A stretch of DNA of 64,000 bases from positions 3,286,001 to 3,350,000 of the forward strand of contig NZ_CP013481.2 of the NCBI RefSeq assembly GCF_001465595.2. Direction: 5' to 3'. The DNA is from Pandoraea apista. Lineage in GTDB: Bacteria > Pseudomonadota > Gammaproteobacteria > Burkholderiales > Burkholderiaceae. The translations under genes were made by a program, and so were the position numbers. Each line of letters opens with the position of its first letter. The stretch's first letter is position 1. The notes below the pieces were generated by a model. The model had not been told where the DNA came from. It saw only the letters and a program-made list of their open reading frames with translations, and did no database searches. Positions 45,920 to 55,765 of this stretch are shown piece by piece.

Positions 45920-46255
45920 ATGCGTCACACCCGACTTGTCCGGATGATGTGTTTCGTCATGCTGGCCGGCGCCGCGCTTGGTGCATCGGCCCGCTCGTCG
46001 TCGGACGACCGCTTTTTCCACGGCTGGTTCGCACAAGCCGCCGATCGTCCCGACGAGCGCAATGACAACCATGGTGGCGCTCGGCCCGGACCGCCGCGAG
46101 CGCCGCACCCTCAGGAAGTGCGTCCGCAGGGCGACTTGCGCGGCGATATTTACAACCATCTCCGCGAGCAACGGCAATCACCGCAGTCGGCTCCGCCGCC
46201 CCCCGCGTCCGACCCGCGACAACGTCAGCGTGATCGCGATCGTAACGGGCGATGA
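45920..46255 (+). CDS. small secreted Arg/Pro-rich protein, unknown function
   Basis: A 111-residue protein that I do not recognise. A signal peptide (about 1-24, ending GASA) is followed by RSSSDDRFFHGWFAQA and a polar Arg/Asp/Pro/Gln-rich tail ending RQRDRDRNGR. The ATG has an excellent Shine-Dalgarno (AAGGAGGTGG, about 6 bases upstream), which makes the gene credible despite its low complexity. It stands alone between the DUF2939 gene and zapE. Confidence 0.6.
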   Translation: MRHTRLVRMMCFVMLAGAALGASARSSSDDRFFHGWFAQAADRPDERNDNHGGARPGPPRAPHPQEVRPQGDLRGDIYNHLREQRQSPQSAPPPPASDPRQRQRDRDRNGR

Positions 46256-46353
46256 GCCGATGCGCCTGGCAAGGCCAGCGTCATATCCGCTGGCGATCGG
46301 CATGAATCGGACAATCGAGCGGCCAGACTCGGCGCGCCGATAGCGCAATGCGC

Positions 46354-47451
46354 TCAGGTGAGCGACGTATCCACCACGCGACGCGGCGCTTCGAGATATT
46401 CCAGCGACTGCATTTCCACGAGACGCGACACCGTGCGCGTGAATTCGTTGGCCAGCGTGCCTTCGGTGTACAGCGCCTCGGGCGCCACCTCTGCCGACAT
46501 CAGCAGCTTGACCTTGTGATCGTAGAACACGTCGACGAGCCAGGTGAACCGACGCGCTTCCGACGCCATACGCGGGGTCATCTTCGGCACGTCCGAGAGC
46601 ACGACCGTATGGAAACGATTGGCCAGTTCGAGATAGTCGTTCTGCGAACGCGGCCCGCCACACAGCGTATGGAAGTCGAACCACACCACGCCACCGGCAC
46701 GACGCAGGGCTTTAAGCTCACGCTGCTCGATATGCAACAGCGGACTCTCATCGGGCACCCCGGCGATCTCGGCAAACGCCGCGCGCAGTGCCCGGTTCGC
46801 CTCGTTCCCAAGGGGATGGTGATACACCTGCACCTGCGCGAGCGTGCGGCGGCGATAGTCGACGCCGGCGTCGACATTGAGCACGTCGAGCTTCTCTTCG
46901 AGCAGGCGAATCGCAGGCAACACACGATCACGGTGCAGGCCGTCCGGGTACAGCGTGTCGGGACGGTAATTCGACGTCATCACGAACTGCACACCATTCT
47001 TGAACAACTCGGAGAGCAGGCGGTGCAGGATCATGGCGTCGGCCACATCCGAGACGTGAAACTCGTCGAAGCAGATCAGGCGATAACGCTTGGCAATGCG
47101 CTTGGCGAGTTCGTCCAGCGGATCGGGCAACCCCTTGAGCGCCTGCAACTGGTGGTGCACCTCGCGCATGAACTCGTGGAAGTGCAGACGCGTTTTGCGT
47201 TGCAACGGCACCACCGAGTAAAAGCTGTCCATCAGGAAGCTCTTGCCGCGCCCCACACCGCCCCAGAGATACACGCCTTTGGGCAGGTCGGGGTGCACGA
47301 GCCACTTCTTGAGCGTATTCGAGCGCTTGGCCTTGTAGGCCGCCCATTCGTCATAGCACTGTTGCAAACGCTCGACAGCGCGCTCCTGCGCCTCATCGGG
47401 CTGGTAGCCGCGCGCGGCCAATTCCTGTTGGTAGTATTCGCGAACGTTCAT
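46354..47451 (-). CDS. zapE: cell division protein ZapE (AFG1-family ATPase)
   Basis: AAA+ ATPase of the AFG1/ZapE family that associates with the Z-ring in E. coli. The 365-residue protein has Walker A GGVGRGKSFLMDSFY, the HFHEFM segment, Walker B YRLICFDEFHVSDVADAM and TSNYRPDTLYPDGLHRD; the C-terminal region includes RFTWLVDVFYDHKVKL. The start at ATG 47449-47451 matches the family length; nine more codons are open upstream. It follows lpdA on the same strand behind a clear terminator. This position after the 2-oxoglutarate dehydrogenase genes is, as I recall, common in Burkholderiales. Confidence 0.94.
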   Translation of the reverse strand: MNVREYYQQELAARGYQPDEAQERAVERLQQCYDEWAAYKAKRSNTLKKWLVHPDLPKGVYLWGGVGRGKSFLMDSFYSVVPLQRKTRLHFHEFMREVHHQLQALKGLPDPLDELAKRIAKRYRLICFDEFHVSDVADAMILHRLLSELFKNGVQFVMTSNYRPDTLYPDGLHRDRVLPAIRLLEEKLDVLNVDAGVDYRRRTLAQVQVYHHPLGNEANRALRAAFAEIAGVPDESPLLHIEQRELKALRRAGGVVWFDFHTLCGGPRSQNDYLELANRFHTVVLSDVPKMTPRMASEARRFTWLVDVFYDHKVKLLMSAEVAPEALYTEGTLANEFTRTVSRLVEMQSLEYLEAPRRVVDTSLT

Positions 47452-47489
47452 GCGGTGCGGCGACGAGCCGGGGGGCAAAGGGAATCGGG

Positions 47490-47520
47490 AAAAAACAAAG
47501 GCGAGTTACCTCGCCTTTGT
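47490..47520 (-). terminator. rho-independent terminator of sucA-sucB-lpdA
   Basis: An 11-bp perfect stem ACAAAGGCGAG/CTCGCCTTTGT with loop TTAC; on the minus strand six T follow. It lies 24 bases after the lpdA stop. Confidence 0.93.
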
Positions 47521-47544
47521 TCATACACGTCAGCGTAAAGCGAC

Positions 47545-48975
47545 TTACTTGTTCAGCGCGCGCTTCTCGACGTCGAGGGCGGCTTCACGCATCACTTCCG
47601 ACAGCGACGGGTGCGGGTGGCAGATCCGGCCGATGTCTTCCGACGCAGCCTTGAATTCCATCGCCACCACGGCTTCGGCGATCAGGTCCGAAGCGTTCAG
47701 ACCGATCACGTGCACGCCGAGGATTTCGTCGGTCTTGGCATCGGCCAGCACCTTCACGAAACCGTCCGACGAGCCCATGCCCAGCGCACGGCCGTTGGCC
47801 GCGAACGGGAACTGACCCGGCTTGAACTCACGGCCTTCGGCCTTCAACTGCTGCTCGGTCTTGCCGACCCAGGCGATTTCCGGCGAGGTGTAGATCACCC
47901 ACGGAATGCAGTTGTAATCGATGTGCGGCTTCTGACCGGCGATGACTTCGGCCACCAGCACGCCTTCGTCTTCGGCCTTGTGCGCGAGCATCGGGCCACG
48001 CACCACGTCGCCGATCGCGTACACGTTCGGCAGCTTGGTACGGCAATGGTCGTCCACCGGAATAAAGCCACGCTCGTCGGTCGCCAGACCGATGTTGCCC
48101 AGGCCCAGATTGTCGGTGTTAGGCACGCGGCCGACCGACACGATCAGACGGTCGACTTCGAGCGTCTTCGCGTTGCCGTCCTTATCCGTGTAGTTCACGG
48201 TGACGTTGTCCTTGCCGGTCTTCACTTCGCCGACCTTCACGCCGACATTGATGTCCAGACCTTGCTTCTTGAACTGCTTGGCGGCTTCCTTGGCAACGCC
48301 CGCATCGGCGGCGGCCAGGAACTCCGGCATGGCTTCGAGCACGGTGACTTCGGAGCCCAGACGGCGCCACACCGAGCCCAGTTCCAGACCGATCACGCCG
48401 GCGCCGATCACGCCCAGCTTCTTCGGCACGGTGTCGAACGAGAGCGCACCTTCGTTATCCGAGATGAGCTTGTTGTCGACGGGCATGCCCGGCAGGTGAC
48501 GCGCCTTCGAACCCGTGGCAATGACGATGTTCTTGGCGGTCACCGATTCGGCCGCCTCGCCCGACACATCGATCTGATAGCCGCCGTCGTTCTTGGCAAC
48601 GATCGTGCCGTGGCCCTTGAGCCACGTGATCTTGTTCTTCTTGAACAGGTATTCGATACCGCCCGTCATCTTGTCGACGATACCCTGCTTGCGCGTGAGC
48701 ATCTTCTCGATGTCGATCTTGACACCCGACGTGGTGATACCGTGATCGGCCAGATGATGACCGACCTTTTCGAACTCTTCCGACGACGCCAGCAATGCCT
48801 TCGACGGAATGCAACCGACGTTCAGGCAGGTACCGCCCAGCACCATCTTGCCGGCCGGATTGGTCCACTTTTCGACGCAAGCGACCGAGAAACCGAGTTG
48901 TGCGGCGCGAATCGCGGCGATATAACCGCCGGGGCCGGCGCCGATAACGACTACATCAAATTCTTTATTTGCCAT
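47545..48975 (-). CDS. lpdA: dihydrolipoyl dehydrogenase (E3) of 2-oxoglutarate dehydrogenase
   Basis: Flavoprotein that reoxidises dihydrolipoyl groups on SucB and reduces NAD+. The 476-residue protein has the FAD motif [14 protein letters not shown] (about 8-21), the redox disulfide [13 protein letters not shown], the NAD motif [15 protein letters not shown], and the C-terminal interface with the catalytic His-Glu pair in CHPHPSLSE. Length is normal and no lipoyl domain is fused, unlike some Cupriavidus-type E3 proteins. Third gene of sucA-sucB-lpdA, 91 bases after sucB. Confidence 0.95.
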   Translation of the reverse strand: MANKEFDVVVIGAGPGGYIAAIRAAQLGFSVACVEKWTNPAGKMVLGGTCLNVGCIPSKALLASSEEFEKVGHHLADHGITTSGVKIDIEKMLTRKQGIVDKMTGGIEYLFKKNKITWLKGHGTIVAKNDGGYQIDVSGEAAESVTAKNIVIATGSKARHLPGMPVDNKLISDNEGALSFDTVPKKLGVIGAGVIGLELGSVWRRLGSEVTVLEAMPEFLAAADAGVAKEAAKQFKKQGLDINVGVKVGEVKTGKDNVTVNYTDKDGNAKTLEVDRLIVSVGRVPNTDNLGLGNIGLATDERGFIPVDDHCRTKLPNVYAIGDVVRGPMLAHKAEDEGVLVAEVIAGQKPHIDYNCIPWVIYTSPEIAWVGKTEQQLKAEGREFKPGQFPFAANGRALGMGSSDGFVKVLADAKTDEILGVHVIGLNASDLIAEAVVAMEFKAASEDIGRICHPHPSLSEVMREAALDVEKRALNK

Positions 48976-49019
48976 TTTGAGACTCAGTGAAGGTTGACGG
49001 CAGGGGGAGGCGCGGTGCG

Positions 49020-49039
49020 CCGGCCACTGACATGGCCGG
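49020..49039. other. hairpin between sucB and lpdA
   Basis: A 7-bp stem CCGGCCA/TGGCCGG with a 6-base loop in the 91-base spacer. It may stabilise or process the mRNA to adjust E2:E3 ratios. No T-tract. Confidence 0.4.
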
Positions 49040-49066
49040 GCAACACCGCGCAGTGCGCGCTAACGC

Positions 49067-50329
49067 TTACAGGTCGAGCAGCAGGCGCGCCGGATCTTCC
49101 AGCGCTTCCTTCATGGCGACGAGGCTCAGCACGGCTTCGCGACCGTCGATGATACGGTGGTCGTAGCTCATGGCCAGGTAGTTCATCGGGCGGATGACGA
49201 TCTCGCCGTTCTCCACCACAGCGCGGTCCTTCGTGGCGTGCACGCCCAGAATGGCCGATTGCGGCGGGTTGATGATCGGGGTCGACAGCATCGAGCCGAA
49301 CACACCGCCGTTCGAGATCGAGAACGTGCCGCCGGTCATTTCTTCGATCGACAGCTTGCCGTCGGCAGCCTTCTTGCCGTACTCGGCGATCTTCTTCTCG
49401 ATGTCGGCCAGGCTCATCTGGTCGGCATTGCGCAGAATCGGCACCACCAGACCACGCGGCGAGCCGACAGCGATACCGATGTCGAAGTAGCCGTGGTAGA
49501 CGATGTCGTTACCGTCGATCGAGGCGTTCACGGCCGGGTACTTCTTGAGCGCGTGGACAGCGGCCTTGACGAAGAACGACATGAAACCCAGCTTCACGCC
49601 GTGTTCCTTCTCGAACTTGTCCTTGTACTTGTTGCGCAGATCCATCACCGGCTTCATGTTGACCTCGTTGAACGTGGTCAGAATGGCGTTGGTCTGTTGC
49701 GATTGCAGCAGGCGCTCGGCAATACGTGCGCGCAGGCGCGACATCGGCACGCGCTGCTCCGGACGACCTTCCAGCGACGTGTCGCGGCCCACCGAAGCGG
49801 CCACCGACGGCAGCGCAGCACGTTGTGCCGGTGCGGGAATCGACGAAGCGGCGGCAGCCGGCTTGGCGCCAGCAGCCAGGGCGTCGCCCTTGGTCACACG
49901 GCCGTCGCGGCCCGAGCCGGCAACGTCGGTCGCCGACAGGTTCTTCTCGGCCAGCACCTTGGCTGCGGCCGGGCTGGCAACGCCACCCGAAGCACCACCT
50001 GCTGCCGGCGCAGCGGCCGGGGCAGCCGCCGCCGGCGCAGCGGCTTCCGCCGGCTTGGCGGCGACCGGCGCAGCAGCGCCTGCCTTGGCTTCGGTGTCGA
50101 TCTTGGCGATGATTTGTTCCGACGTCACGGTGTCGCCGGCGCCGGCGGTCACTTCGACGATCACGCCGGCGGCGGGCGCCGGCACTTCGAGCACGACCTT
50201 GTCGGTCTCGACTTCGATCACGGTTTCATCTTGGGCGATGGCTTCGCCGACTTTCTTCTTCCAGTCGAGCAGCGTGCCTTCGGAAACCGACTCGGAAAAC
50301 TGGGGGACTTTGACTTCAACAATGGCCAT
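49067..50329 (-). CDS. sucB: dihydrolipoyl succinyltransferase (E2) of 2-oxoglutarate dehydrogenase
   Basis: E2 core of the TCA-cycle 2-oxoglutarate dehydrogenase complex. The 420-residue protein has one lipoyl domain with the lipoylated Lys44 in [12 protein letters not shown], an Ala/Pro/Gly-rich linker (about 85-130), the E3-binding domain ([20 protein letters not shown] and [12 protein letters not shown]), a second linker, and the catalytic domain with [19 protein letters not shown] and the catalytic His and Asp in [20 protein letters not shown] lies about 8 bases before ATG 50327-50329. Second gene of the operon. Confidence 0.96.
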   Translation of the reverse strand: MAIVEVKVPQFSESVSEGTLLDWKKKVGEAIAQDETVIEVETDKVVLEVPAPAAGVIVEVTAGAGDTVTSEQIIAKIDTEAKAGAAAPVAAKPAEAAAPAAAAPAAAPAAGGASGGVASPAAAKVLAEKNLSATDVAGSGRDGRVTKGDALAAGAKPAAAASSIPAPAQRAALPSVAASVGRDTSLEGRPEQRVPMSRLRARIAERLLQSQQTNAILTTFNEVNMKPVMDLRNKYKDKFEKEHGVKLGFMSFFVKAAVHALKKYPAVNASIDGNDIVYHGYFDIGIAVGSPRGLVVPILRNADQMSLADIEKKIAEYGKKAADGKLSIEEMTGGTFSISNGGVFGSMLSTPIINPPQSAILGVHATKDRAVVENGEIVIRPMNYLAMSYDHRIIDGREAVLSLVAMKEALEDPARLLLDL

Positions 50330-50418
50330 TTCTGGATCCTGGATTCGATAAACGTTCAATTCGGAAATACGGCAGCGGCCGTCCCTGGGGGAGGACGACC
50401 GCTGTAAGACCTAACCGG

Positions 50419-53280
50419 TTACTGCACCACGGTCGCGCCCTTGAGGCGACCGAAAGCCGTATCGAGCAACTGCTTGAGCTGTTCGTAATGCTTGGCGTAG
50501 TAGCCCACGGCAGGCGAGGCCGAAGCCGCGCGACCCGCGTAAGCCAGCTTCTGACCGGCGCTCATGCTTTCGATCAGGTGGTGTTCGATGTAGAACCACG
50601 GACCCTGGTTTTGCGGTTCGTCCTGGGCCCACACCACTTCGGCGAGGTTTTCGTACTTCTTCAGCTCGTTCTCGAACGCCTTGTGCGGGAACGGATAGAG
50701 TTGTTCCACGCGGATGATCGCGACGTCGTTCAACTTCTCTTCGCGACGGCGAGCGATCAGGTCGTAGTACAGGCGGCCCGAGCAGGCGACGACGCGCTTG
50801 ACCTTCTTGGCGTCGATCGATGCATCGGTTTCGCCGATGATCGTCTGGAAGCCGCCCTTGGCGAGTTCCGACAGATCGCTCACAGCTTCCTTGTGGCGCA
50901 GCAGCGACTTCGGCGTGAACACGATCAGCGGCTTGCGCAGCTGGCGGATCATCTGACGACGCAGCAGGTGGAAGATCTGTGCCGGCGTGGTCGGCTGGAC
51001 CACTTGCATGTTCGTGTCGGCGCACAGTTGCAGGTAGCGTTCGATACGTGCCGACGAGTGCTCCGGACCCTGGCCTTCATAACCATGGGGCAGCAGCATC
51101 GTCAGGCCCGAGACGCGGCCCCACTTCACTTCACCGCTCGAGATGAACTGGTCGATCACGACCTGTGCACCGTTGGCGAAGTCACCGAACTGACCTTCCC
51201 ACAACACCATGGTGTTCGGCTCGGCCGTCGAGTAACCATATTCGAAGCCCAGCACAGCCTCTTCGGACAGCACCGAGTCGATCACCGTAAAGTTGGCCTG
51301 ACCGTCGGCCACGTGTTGCAGCGGCACGTACGTACCGTCGTTCCAACGTTCGCGGTTCTGGTCGTGCAGCACCGCGTGGCGGTGCGTGAACGTGCCGCGG
51401 CCCGAATCCTGACCGGTCAGGCGCACAGCGAAGCCCGACGAGACCAGCGATGCGAACGCCAGATGCTCGCCCATACCCCAGTCGAGCGGCTGTTCGCCCT
51501 GCCCCATCTTGCGACGGTCGTTGATGACCTTCTCGACGAGCGGGTGAACCTTGAAGTTCGCCGGGATCGTGGTGATGCGCTCAGCCAGACGCTTGAGTTC
51601 GTTCAGCGGCACAGCCGTGTCACCGGCATCGGTCCACTTCTTGTTCAGGAACGGCACCCAGTCGACCGCGTACTTGCTCTTGTAGTTCGAGAGCACCGGA
51701 TCGACGGTGTGATGGCCGTCGTCCATGGCCTTGCGGTAGGCAGCGACGAAGCTGTTGCCTTCTTCGGCCGTGATCACGCCCTGCGTGACCAGCTTTTCGA
51801 CGTACAAAGCACGCGTGCCCGGGTGTTGGGCGATCTTCTTGTACATCAGCGGCTGCGTGACAGCCGGGGTGTCTTGCTCGTTGTGGCCCAGTTTGCGGTA
51901 GCAAACGATGTCCACGACGGCATCCTTCTTGAATTCCTGACGGAATTCGAGCGCCAGTTGCATGGCCAGCACGACCGCTTCCGGATCGTCGCCGTTCACG
52001 TGCAGCACCGGCGCTTCGATCATCTTGACCACGTCCGAGCAGTACGTCGTCGAACGAGCGTCACGCGGATCCGACGTGGTGAAGCCGATCTGGTTGTTGA
52101 TGACGATATGCACCGTGCCGTGCGTGCCGTAACCACGCGTTTGCGCGAGGTTCAGCGTTTCCATCACGACACCCTGACCCGCGAAAGCGGCGTCGCCGTG
52201 AACTTGCACCGGCAGCACGCTGGCCGCGTCGGCTTCGCCGCGACGATCCATACGCGCCTTGGCCGAGCCTTCGACCACCGGGTTCACGATTTCAAGGTGC
52301 GACGGGTTGAACGCCAGCGACAGGTGAACCGGACCACCGCTCGTCGAGACGTCGCTCGAGAAGCCCTTGTGGTACTTCACGTCACCGGCCGGCAGGTCGT
52401 CGACGTGCTTGCCTTCGAATTCGGCAAACAGGTCGGCCGGCATCTTGCCGAGGGTATTGACCAGCACATTCAGACGGCCGCGGTGGGCCATGCCGATCAC
52501 GATTTCCTGCACGCCCTTGGCGCCGGCGTGGTGGACGAGTTCGTCCATCGCCACGATGAAGGATTCGCCGCCTTCGAGCGAGAAGCGCTTCTGGCCGACG
52601 AACTTGGTGTGCAGGTAACGCTCAAGGCCTTCCGCAGCCGTGAGGCGTTCGAGGATGTGCTTCTTCTTCTCGGCGGTGAAGTTGGGCGTTGCACGCACCT
52701 TCTCCAGACGCTCTTGCCACCAGCGCTTTTGCACCGGATCGCTGATATACATGTACTCGGCACCGATCGAGCCGCAGTACGTGTCGCGAAGGGCCTTGAG
52801 CAGGTCGCGCAAGCTGGCCTGTTCGAAACCGAAGTACGTGTTCTCGGCCGAGTACACGCTATCCATGTCGGCTTCGGTCAGGTCGTAGAACGCGGGTTCC
52901 AGTTCCGGAATTGCCGGACGTTCCTGACGCTTGAGCGGGTCCAGATTGGCCCAGCGTGCGCCGAGGAAGCGGTAAGCGGCAACGAGCGACTGCACGTGAA
53001 CCTGCTTGCGGGCCACGGCCAGGTCAGACGCCCCTGCACGCGACACGAAGGCATTAGCCTTGGCGCGCTGGGCGAACGACTCCACGATCGGGGCGTGAGC
53101 CACGTCGTTGGCGTTGGAACCATCAACAGCGGGAACGTTTTGCAGCGCGTCGAAATACTGGCGCCAGTTGTCCGGCACGGAAGCCGGATTATCAAGATAC
53201 GATTCGTACAGCTCTTCGACGTAGGGGGCATTGCCACCGAAGAGGTACGAGTTCGCTTGGAATTGTTCCATCAAACTCAT
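50419..53280 (-). CDS. sucA: 2-oxoglutarate dehydrogenase E1 component
   Basis: Thiamine-diphosphate enzyme that decarboxylates 2-oxoglutarate and transfers succinyl to SucB. The 953-residue protein has the short N-terminal segment FQANSYLFGGNAPYVEELYE, the E1 core with the ThDP motif region (GDAAFAGQGVVMETLNL and IVINNQIGFTTSD), the transketolase-like pyrimidine domain (SGFAVRLTGQDSGRGTFTHRHAVL) and the C-terminal domain ending FGRLKGATVVQ. Length is standard. First gene of sucA-sucB-lpdA, with AAGGTGAG before the ATG. Confidence 0.97.
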   Translation of the reverse strand: MSLMEQFQANSYLFGGNAPYVEELYESYLDNPASVPDNWRQYFDALQNVPAVDGSNANDVAHAPIVESFAQRAKANAFVSRAGASDLAVARKQVHVQSLVAAYRFLGARWANLDPLKRQERPAIPELEPAFYDLTEADMDSVYSAENTYFGFEQASLRDLLKALRDTYCGSIGAEYMYISDPVQKRWWQERLEKVRATPNFTAEKKKHILERLTAAEGLERYLHTKFVGQKRFSLEGGESFIVAMDELVHHAGAKGVQEIVIGMAHRGRLNVLVNTLGKMPADLFAEFEGKHVDDLPAGDVKYHKGFSSDVSTSGGPVHLSLAFNPSHLEIVNPVVEGSAKARMDRRGEADAASVLPVQVHGDAAFAGQGVVMETLNLAQTRGYGTHGTVHIVINNQIGFTTSDPRDARSTTYCSDVVKMIEAPVLHVNGDDPEAVVLAMQLALEFRQEFKKDAVVDIVCYRKLGHNEQDTPAVTQPLMYKKIAQHPGTRALYVEKLVTQGVITAEEGNSFVAAYRKAMDDGHHTVDPVLSNYKSKYAVDWVPFLNKKWTDAGDTAVPLNELKRLAERITTIPANFKVHPLVEKVINDRRKMGQGEQPLDWGMGEHLAFASLVSSGFAVRLTGQDSGRGTFTHRHAVLHDQNRERWNDGTYVPLQHVADGQANFTVIDSVLSEEAVLGFEYGYSTAEPNTMVLWEGQFGDFANGAQVVIDQFISSGEVKWGRVSGLTMLLPHGYEGQGPEHSSARIERYLQLCADTNMQVVQPTTPAQIFHLLRRQMIRQLRKPLIVFTPKSLLRHKEAVSDLSELAKGGFQTIIGETDASIDAKKVKRVVACSGRLYYDLIARRREEKLNDVAIIRVEQLYPFPHKAFENELKKYENLAEVVWAQDEPQNQGPWFYIEHHLIESMSAGQKLAYAGRAASASPAVGYYAKHYEQLKQLLDTAFGRLKGATVVQ

Positions 53281-53662
53281 TTTGCGCTCACCTTTTCTAC
53301 GAGTGTCTCGAGAAATAGCGGGTTACGAAACCTTCCGCGACACGGCCTGACCGATTAGCGGATTGCGAGAATCAAGTGGTGCTTGGAAGGACCTGATCAA
53401 TCACGGCGAGGAGCATAGCACGTTTTCCCAGCACCCACCGAGCGGGAAAGCCGTCACACGGGGACTTGCGGCGTGCCCGCCGCATGCGTTGCAAATGACG
53501 CCGGGCGGACTACCGAACGCGCGTTCGACACACAGGCATCGTGCGTGCATCCGACCCCGATTACACATCACCTACCCTCGAATTGACCTCGAACATGCCG
53601 TCATCACGCGTAACGCCATGCCTTCGCGCTACCTGTGCGAGGGCCGGCATTTCCGTTGCGCC
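53281..53662. other. sucA upstream region, no gene seen
   Basis: This holds the sucA leader and promoter. The best -10 candidate on the minus strand is the extended TGCTATGCT (TATGCT at 53412-53417), about 130 bases before sucA, with no convincing -35. No coding frame here has a Shine-Dalgarno. Confidence 0.4.
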
Positions 53663-53725
53663 TTATTCCCATATGGAAATTGGATATATAAAAATTAATT
53701 TTTATTATTTTAATTTCTAAAGGCT
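53663..53725 (+). promoter_or_regulatory. AT-rich control region of cysJI, candidate CysB-type site
   Basis: An abruptly AT-rich stretch in a GC-rich genome. It contains TTATTCCCATATGGAA, a near-palindrome around CATATG, then GGATATATAA and the perfect 14-bp palindrome AAAAATTAATTTTT (53690-53703). Its position 110-170 bases before cysJ and its composition fit LysR-type (CysB/Cbl) control of sulfur genes; the regulator is inferred. Confidence 0.5.
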
Positions 53726-53831
53726 AGCCGATATGGTGTTGAGTATCCCCTTGCCGGTCCATCGGGGGGTGGCTTGACGGGTATGACCCGCCGGGGCTTC
53801 CACGGGGCCGGCCCCTGGAGTCAGGAACGAC

Positions 53832-55694
53832 ATGCAAGAGACGACGCCCCTCAATGCCCAGCAGGCCCAGTTGCTAAGCCAATTGGTCGACGGCCTTTCC
53901 ACAGAACAGCTTGCCTGGGTGCGAGGATTCCTCGCCGGCATCAATCACTCGGTGCGGCATGCCGGTGCGCAGACACCTGCGGGCACGGCCCCCGGCCCCG
54001 CCGCGCCGCATCTGACCATTCTTTATGGCTCGCAAACCGGCCATGCTCAGGAAGTCGCCGAGCATGCGAAGGCGCGTGCGGCAGATGCAGGCTTCAAGGT
54101 CGATCTGTTTGCGATGGGGGATTACAAGGCGTCGCGCCTGAAGAGCGACAAACTGCTGCTCGTTGCCGTGTCAACGCAAGGCGAAGGCGAGCCGCCCGAC
54201 GACGCCCGCGATTTCTACGAATTCCTGCACGGCGCGAAGGCTCCCAGGCTCGAAGGCACGCGCTATGCGGTGTTGGGGCTGGGCGATTCGAGCTATGAGA
54301 AGTTCTGCCAGGCAGCCAAAGACTTCGATGCGCGGCTTGCGGCCCTCGGTGCCGAGCGCCTTGTGAGCCGCGTCGACAGCGACGTCGACTACGATGCGCC
54401 GGCCGAGCGCTGGATCGAAGACACCGTCGAGGCCCTCAAGCGCGTGGCCAGCCCCGCCGCCACGCCCACCACGCCCACCACGCCCACCACGCTCGCCAGG
54501 GGCATCGGTTCGGCCGAGAGTCTGACCCTCGCCGCGTTTGCAGGCGGCACCCCGGCGATGGCGGCATCGACACGGTACAGCCGCAAGCGTCCGTTCGACG
54601 CCACTGTGATCGAGAACATCACGCTCTCCGGGCGGGGATCGTCGAAGGAAGTGCATCACATCGAACTCTCGCTCGAAGGCGCCGGCCTGACTTACGAGCC
54701 GGGCGACGCGGTAGGTGTGGTCGTGAAAAACGACGACGCGCTGGTCGACGAACTGATCGACACGCTCGCGCTGGATCCGCAAGCGACCACAACCACGCAG
54801 GACAGCACGCTTTCCCTGCGCGACGCTTTCCTGCGCGCCTACGACATCACCACCCTGTCTCGCGCGTTTCTGGAGAAATACGCGGCACTCTCGGCGTCCG
54901 CCGACCTCAAGGCGCTGCTCGCTGCGGGCAACGAAACGGCGTTGCGCGACTATCTCTACGGACGCGACGTGCTAGACGTCGTGCGTCAGTTCCCGGCCCG
55001 CAAGGTGAAAGCGGCCGAGTTCGTCGGCACCCTTCGCGCGTTGCAGCCGCGCCTGTACTCCATTGCGTCGAGTCTGGCGGCCAATCCGGACGCCGTGCAC
55101 ATCACCGTTGGCGCCGTGCGCTACGAAAGCCACGGGCGTACACGTCGTGGCGTAGCGTCGACCTATTTGGCGGACTTCGCCCGCGAAGGCGAGACAGTGC
55201 CGATCTATATCGAAGCGAATCGCAACTTCAAGTTGCCGTCGGACACCCATGCGCCGGTCATCATGATTGGCCCGGGCACCGGCATTGCGCCGTTCCGGGC
55301 GTTTGTCGAGGAGCGTCAGGCACTGGACTCGCCGGGCAAGAACTGGCTCTTCTTCGGCGATCGGAACTTCCGCACCGATTTCCTCTATCAGCGCGAATGG
55401 CAGCGTTACGTGAAAGACGGTGTGCTCACCCGCATCGACCTGGCGTTCTCGCGCGACACGCAAGACAAGGTCTATGTGCAGCACCGCATGCGAGCGCAGG
55501 GCAAAGCGCTGTATGAATGGTTGCAGGAAGGCGCACACTTATACGTGTGCGGCGACGCCGACGCGATGGCGCGCGACGTGAACACCGCGCTCGTCGACAT
55601 CGTTGTGGAGCATGGCGGTCTGTCGCAGGACGCCGCGACCGAATACGTGAAGACGCTACAGCGCGAGAAACGTTATCAGCGCGACGTTTACTGA
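53832..55694 (+). CDS. cysJ: sulfite reductase (NADPH) flavoprotein CysJ
   Basis: Flavoprotein that passes electrons from NADPH through FAD and FMN to CysI for reduction of sulfite to sulfide. The 620-residue protein has a flavodoxin-like FMN domain (about 60-205; [31 protein letters not shown]), a linker with a Thr-Pro repeat from nine-base DNA repeats near 54470-54490, the FAD domain (RLYSIASS) and the NADPH domain ([30 protein letters not shown]). It ends in RDVY, as typical CysJ does. First gene of cysJI behind the AT-rich region. Confidence 0.94.
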   Translation: MQETTPLNAQQAQLLSQLVDGLSTEQLAWVRGFLAGINHSVRHAGAQTPAGTAPGPAAPHLTILYGSQTGHAQEVAEHAKARAADAGFKVDLFAMGDYKASRLKSDKLLLVAVSTQGEGEPPDDARDFYEFLHGAKAPRLEGTRYAVLGLGDSSYEKFCQAAKDFDARLAALGAERLVSRVDSDVDYDAPAERWIEDTVEALKRVASPAATPTTPTTPTTLARGIGSAESLTLAAFAGGTPAMAASTRYSRKRPFDATVIENITLSGRGSSKEVHHIELSLEGAGLTYEPGDAVGVVVKNDDALVDELIDTLALDPQATTTTQDSTLSLRDAFLRAYDITTLSRAFLEKYAALSASADLKALLAAGNETALRDYLYGRDVLDVVRQFPARKVKAAEFVGTLRALQPRLYSIASSLAANPDAVHITVGAVRYESHGRTRRGVASTYLADFAREGETVPIYIEANRNFKLPSDTHAPVIMIGPGTGIAPFRAFVEERQALDSPGKNWLFFGDRNFRTDFLYQREWQRYVKDGVLTRIDLAFSRDTQDKVYVQHRMRAQGKALYEWLQEGAHLYVCGDADAMARDVNTALVDIVVEHGGLSQDAATEYVKTLQREKRYQRDVY

Positions 55695-55765
55695 TACCGA
55701 TCGCAACTGACGACGCCCAACAAGCCCTGCGCGCCGCAAACGCGCTCACCGACACAGCAGCCCAC

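Noticed and set aside
50488..53358. 956-codon open frame on the plus strand
   Set aside because: It is antisense to sucA over its whole length. High-GC genes leave the opposite strand open, the product is Arg/His/Val-rich without a known fold, and sucA is certain.
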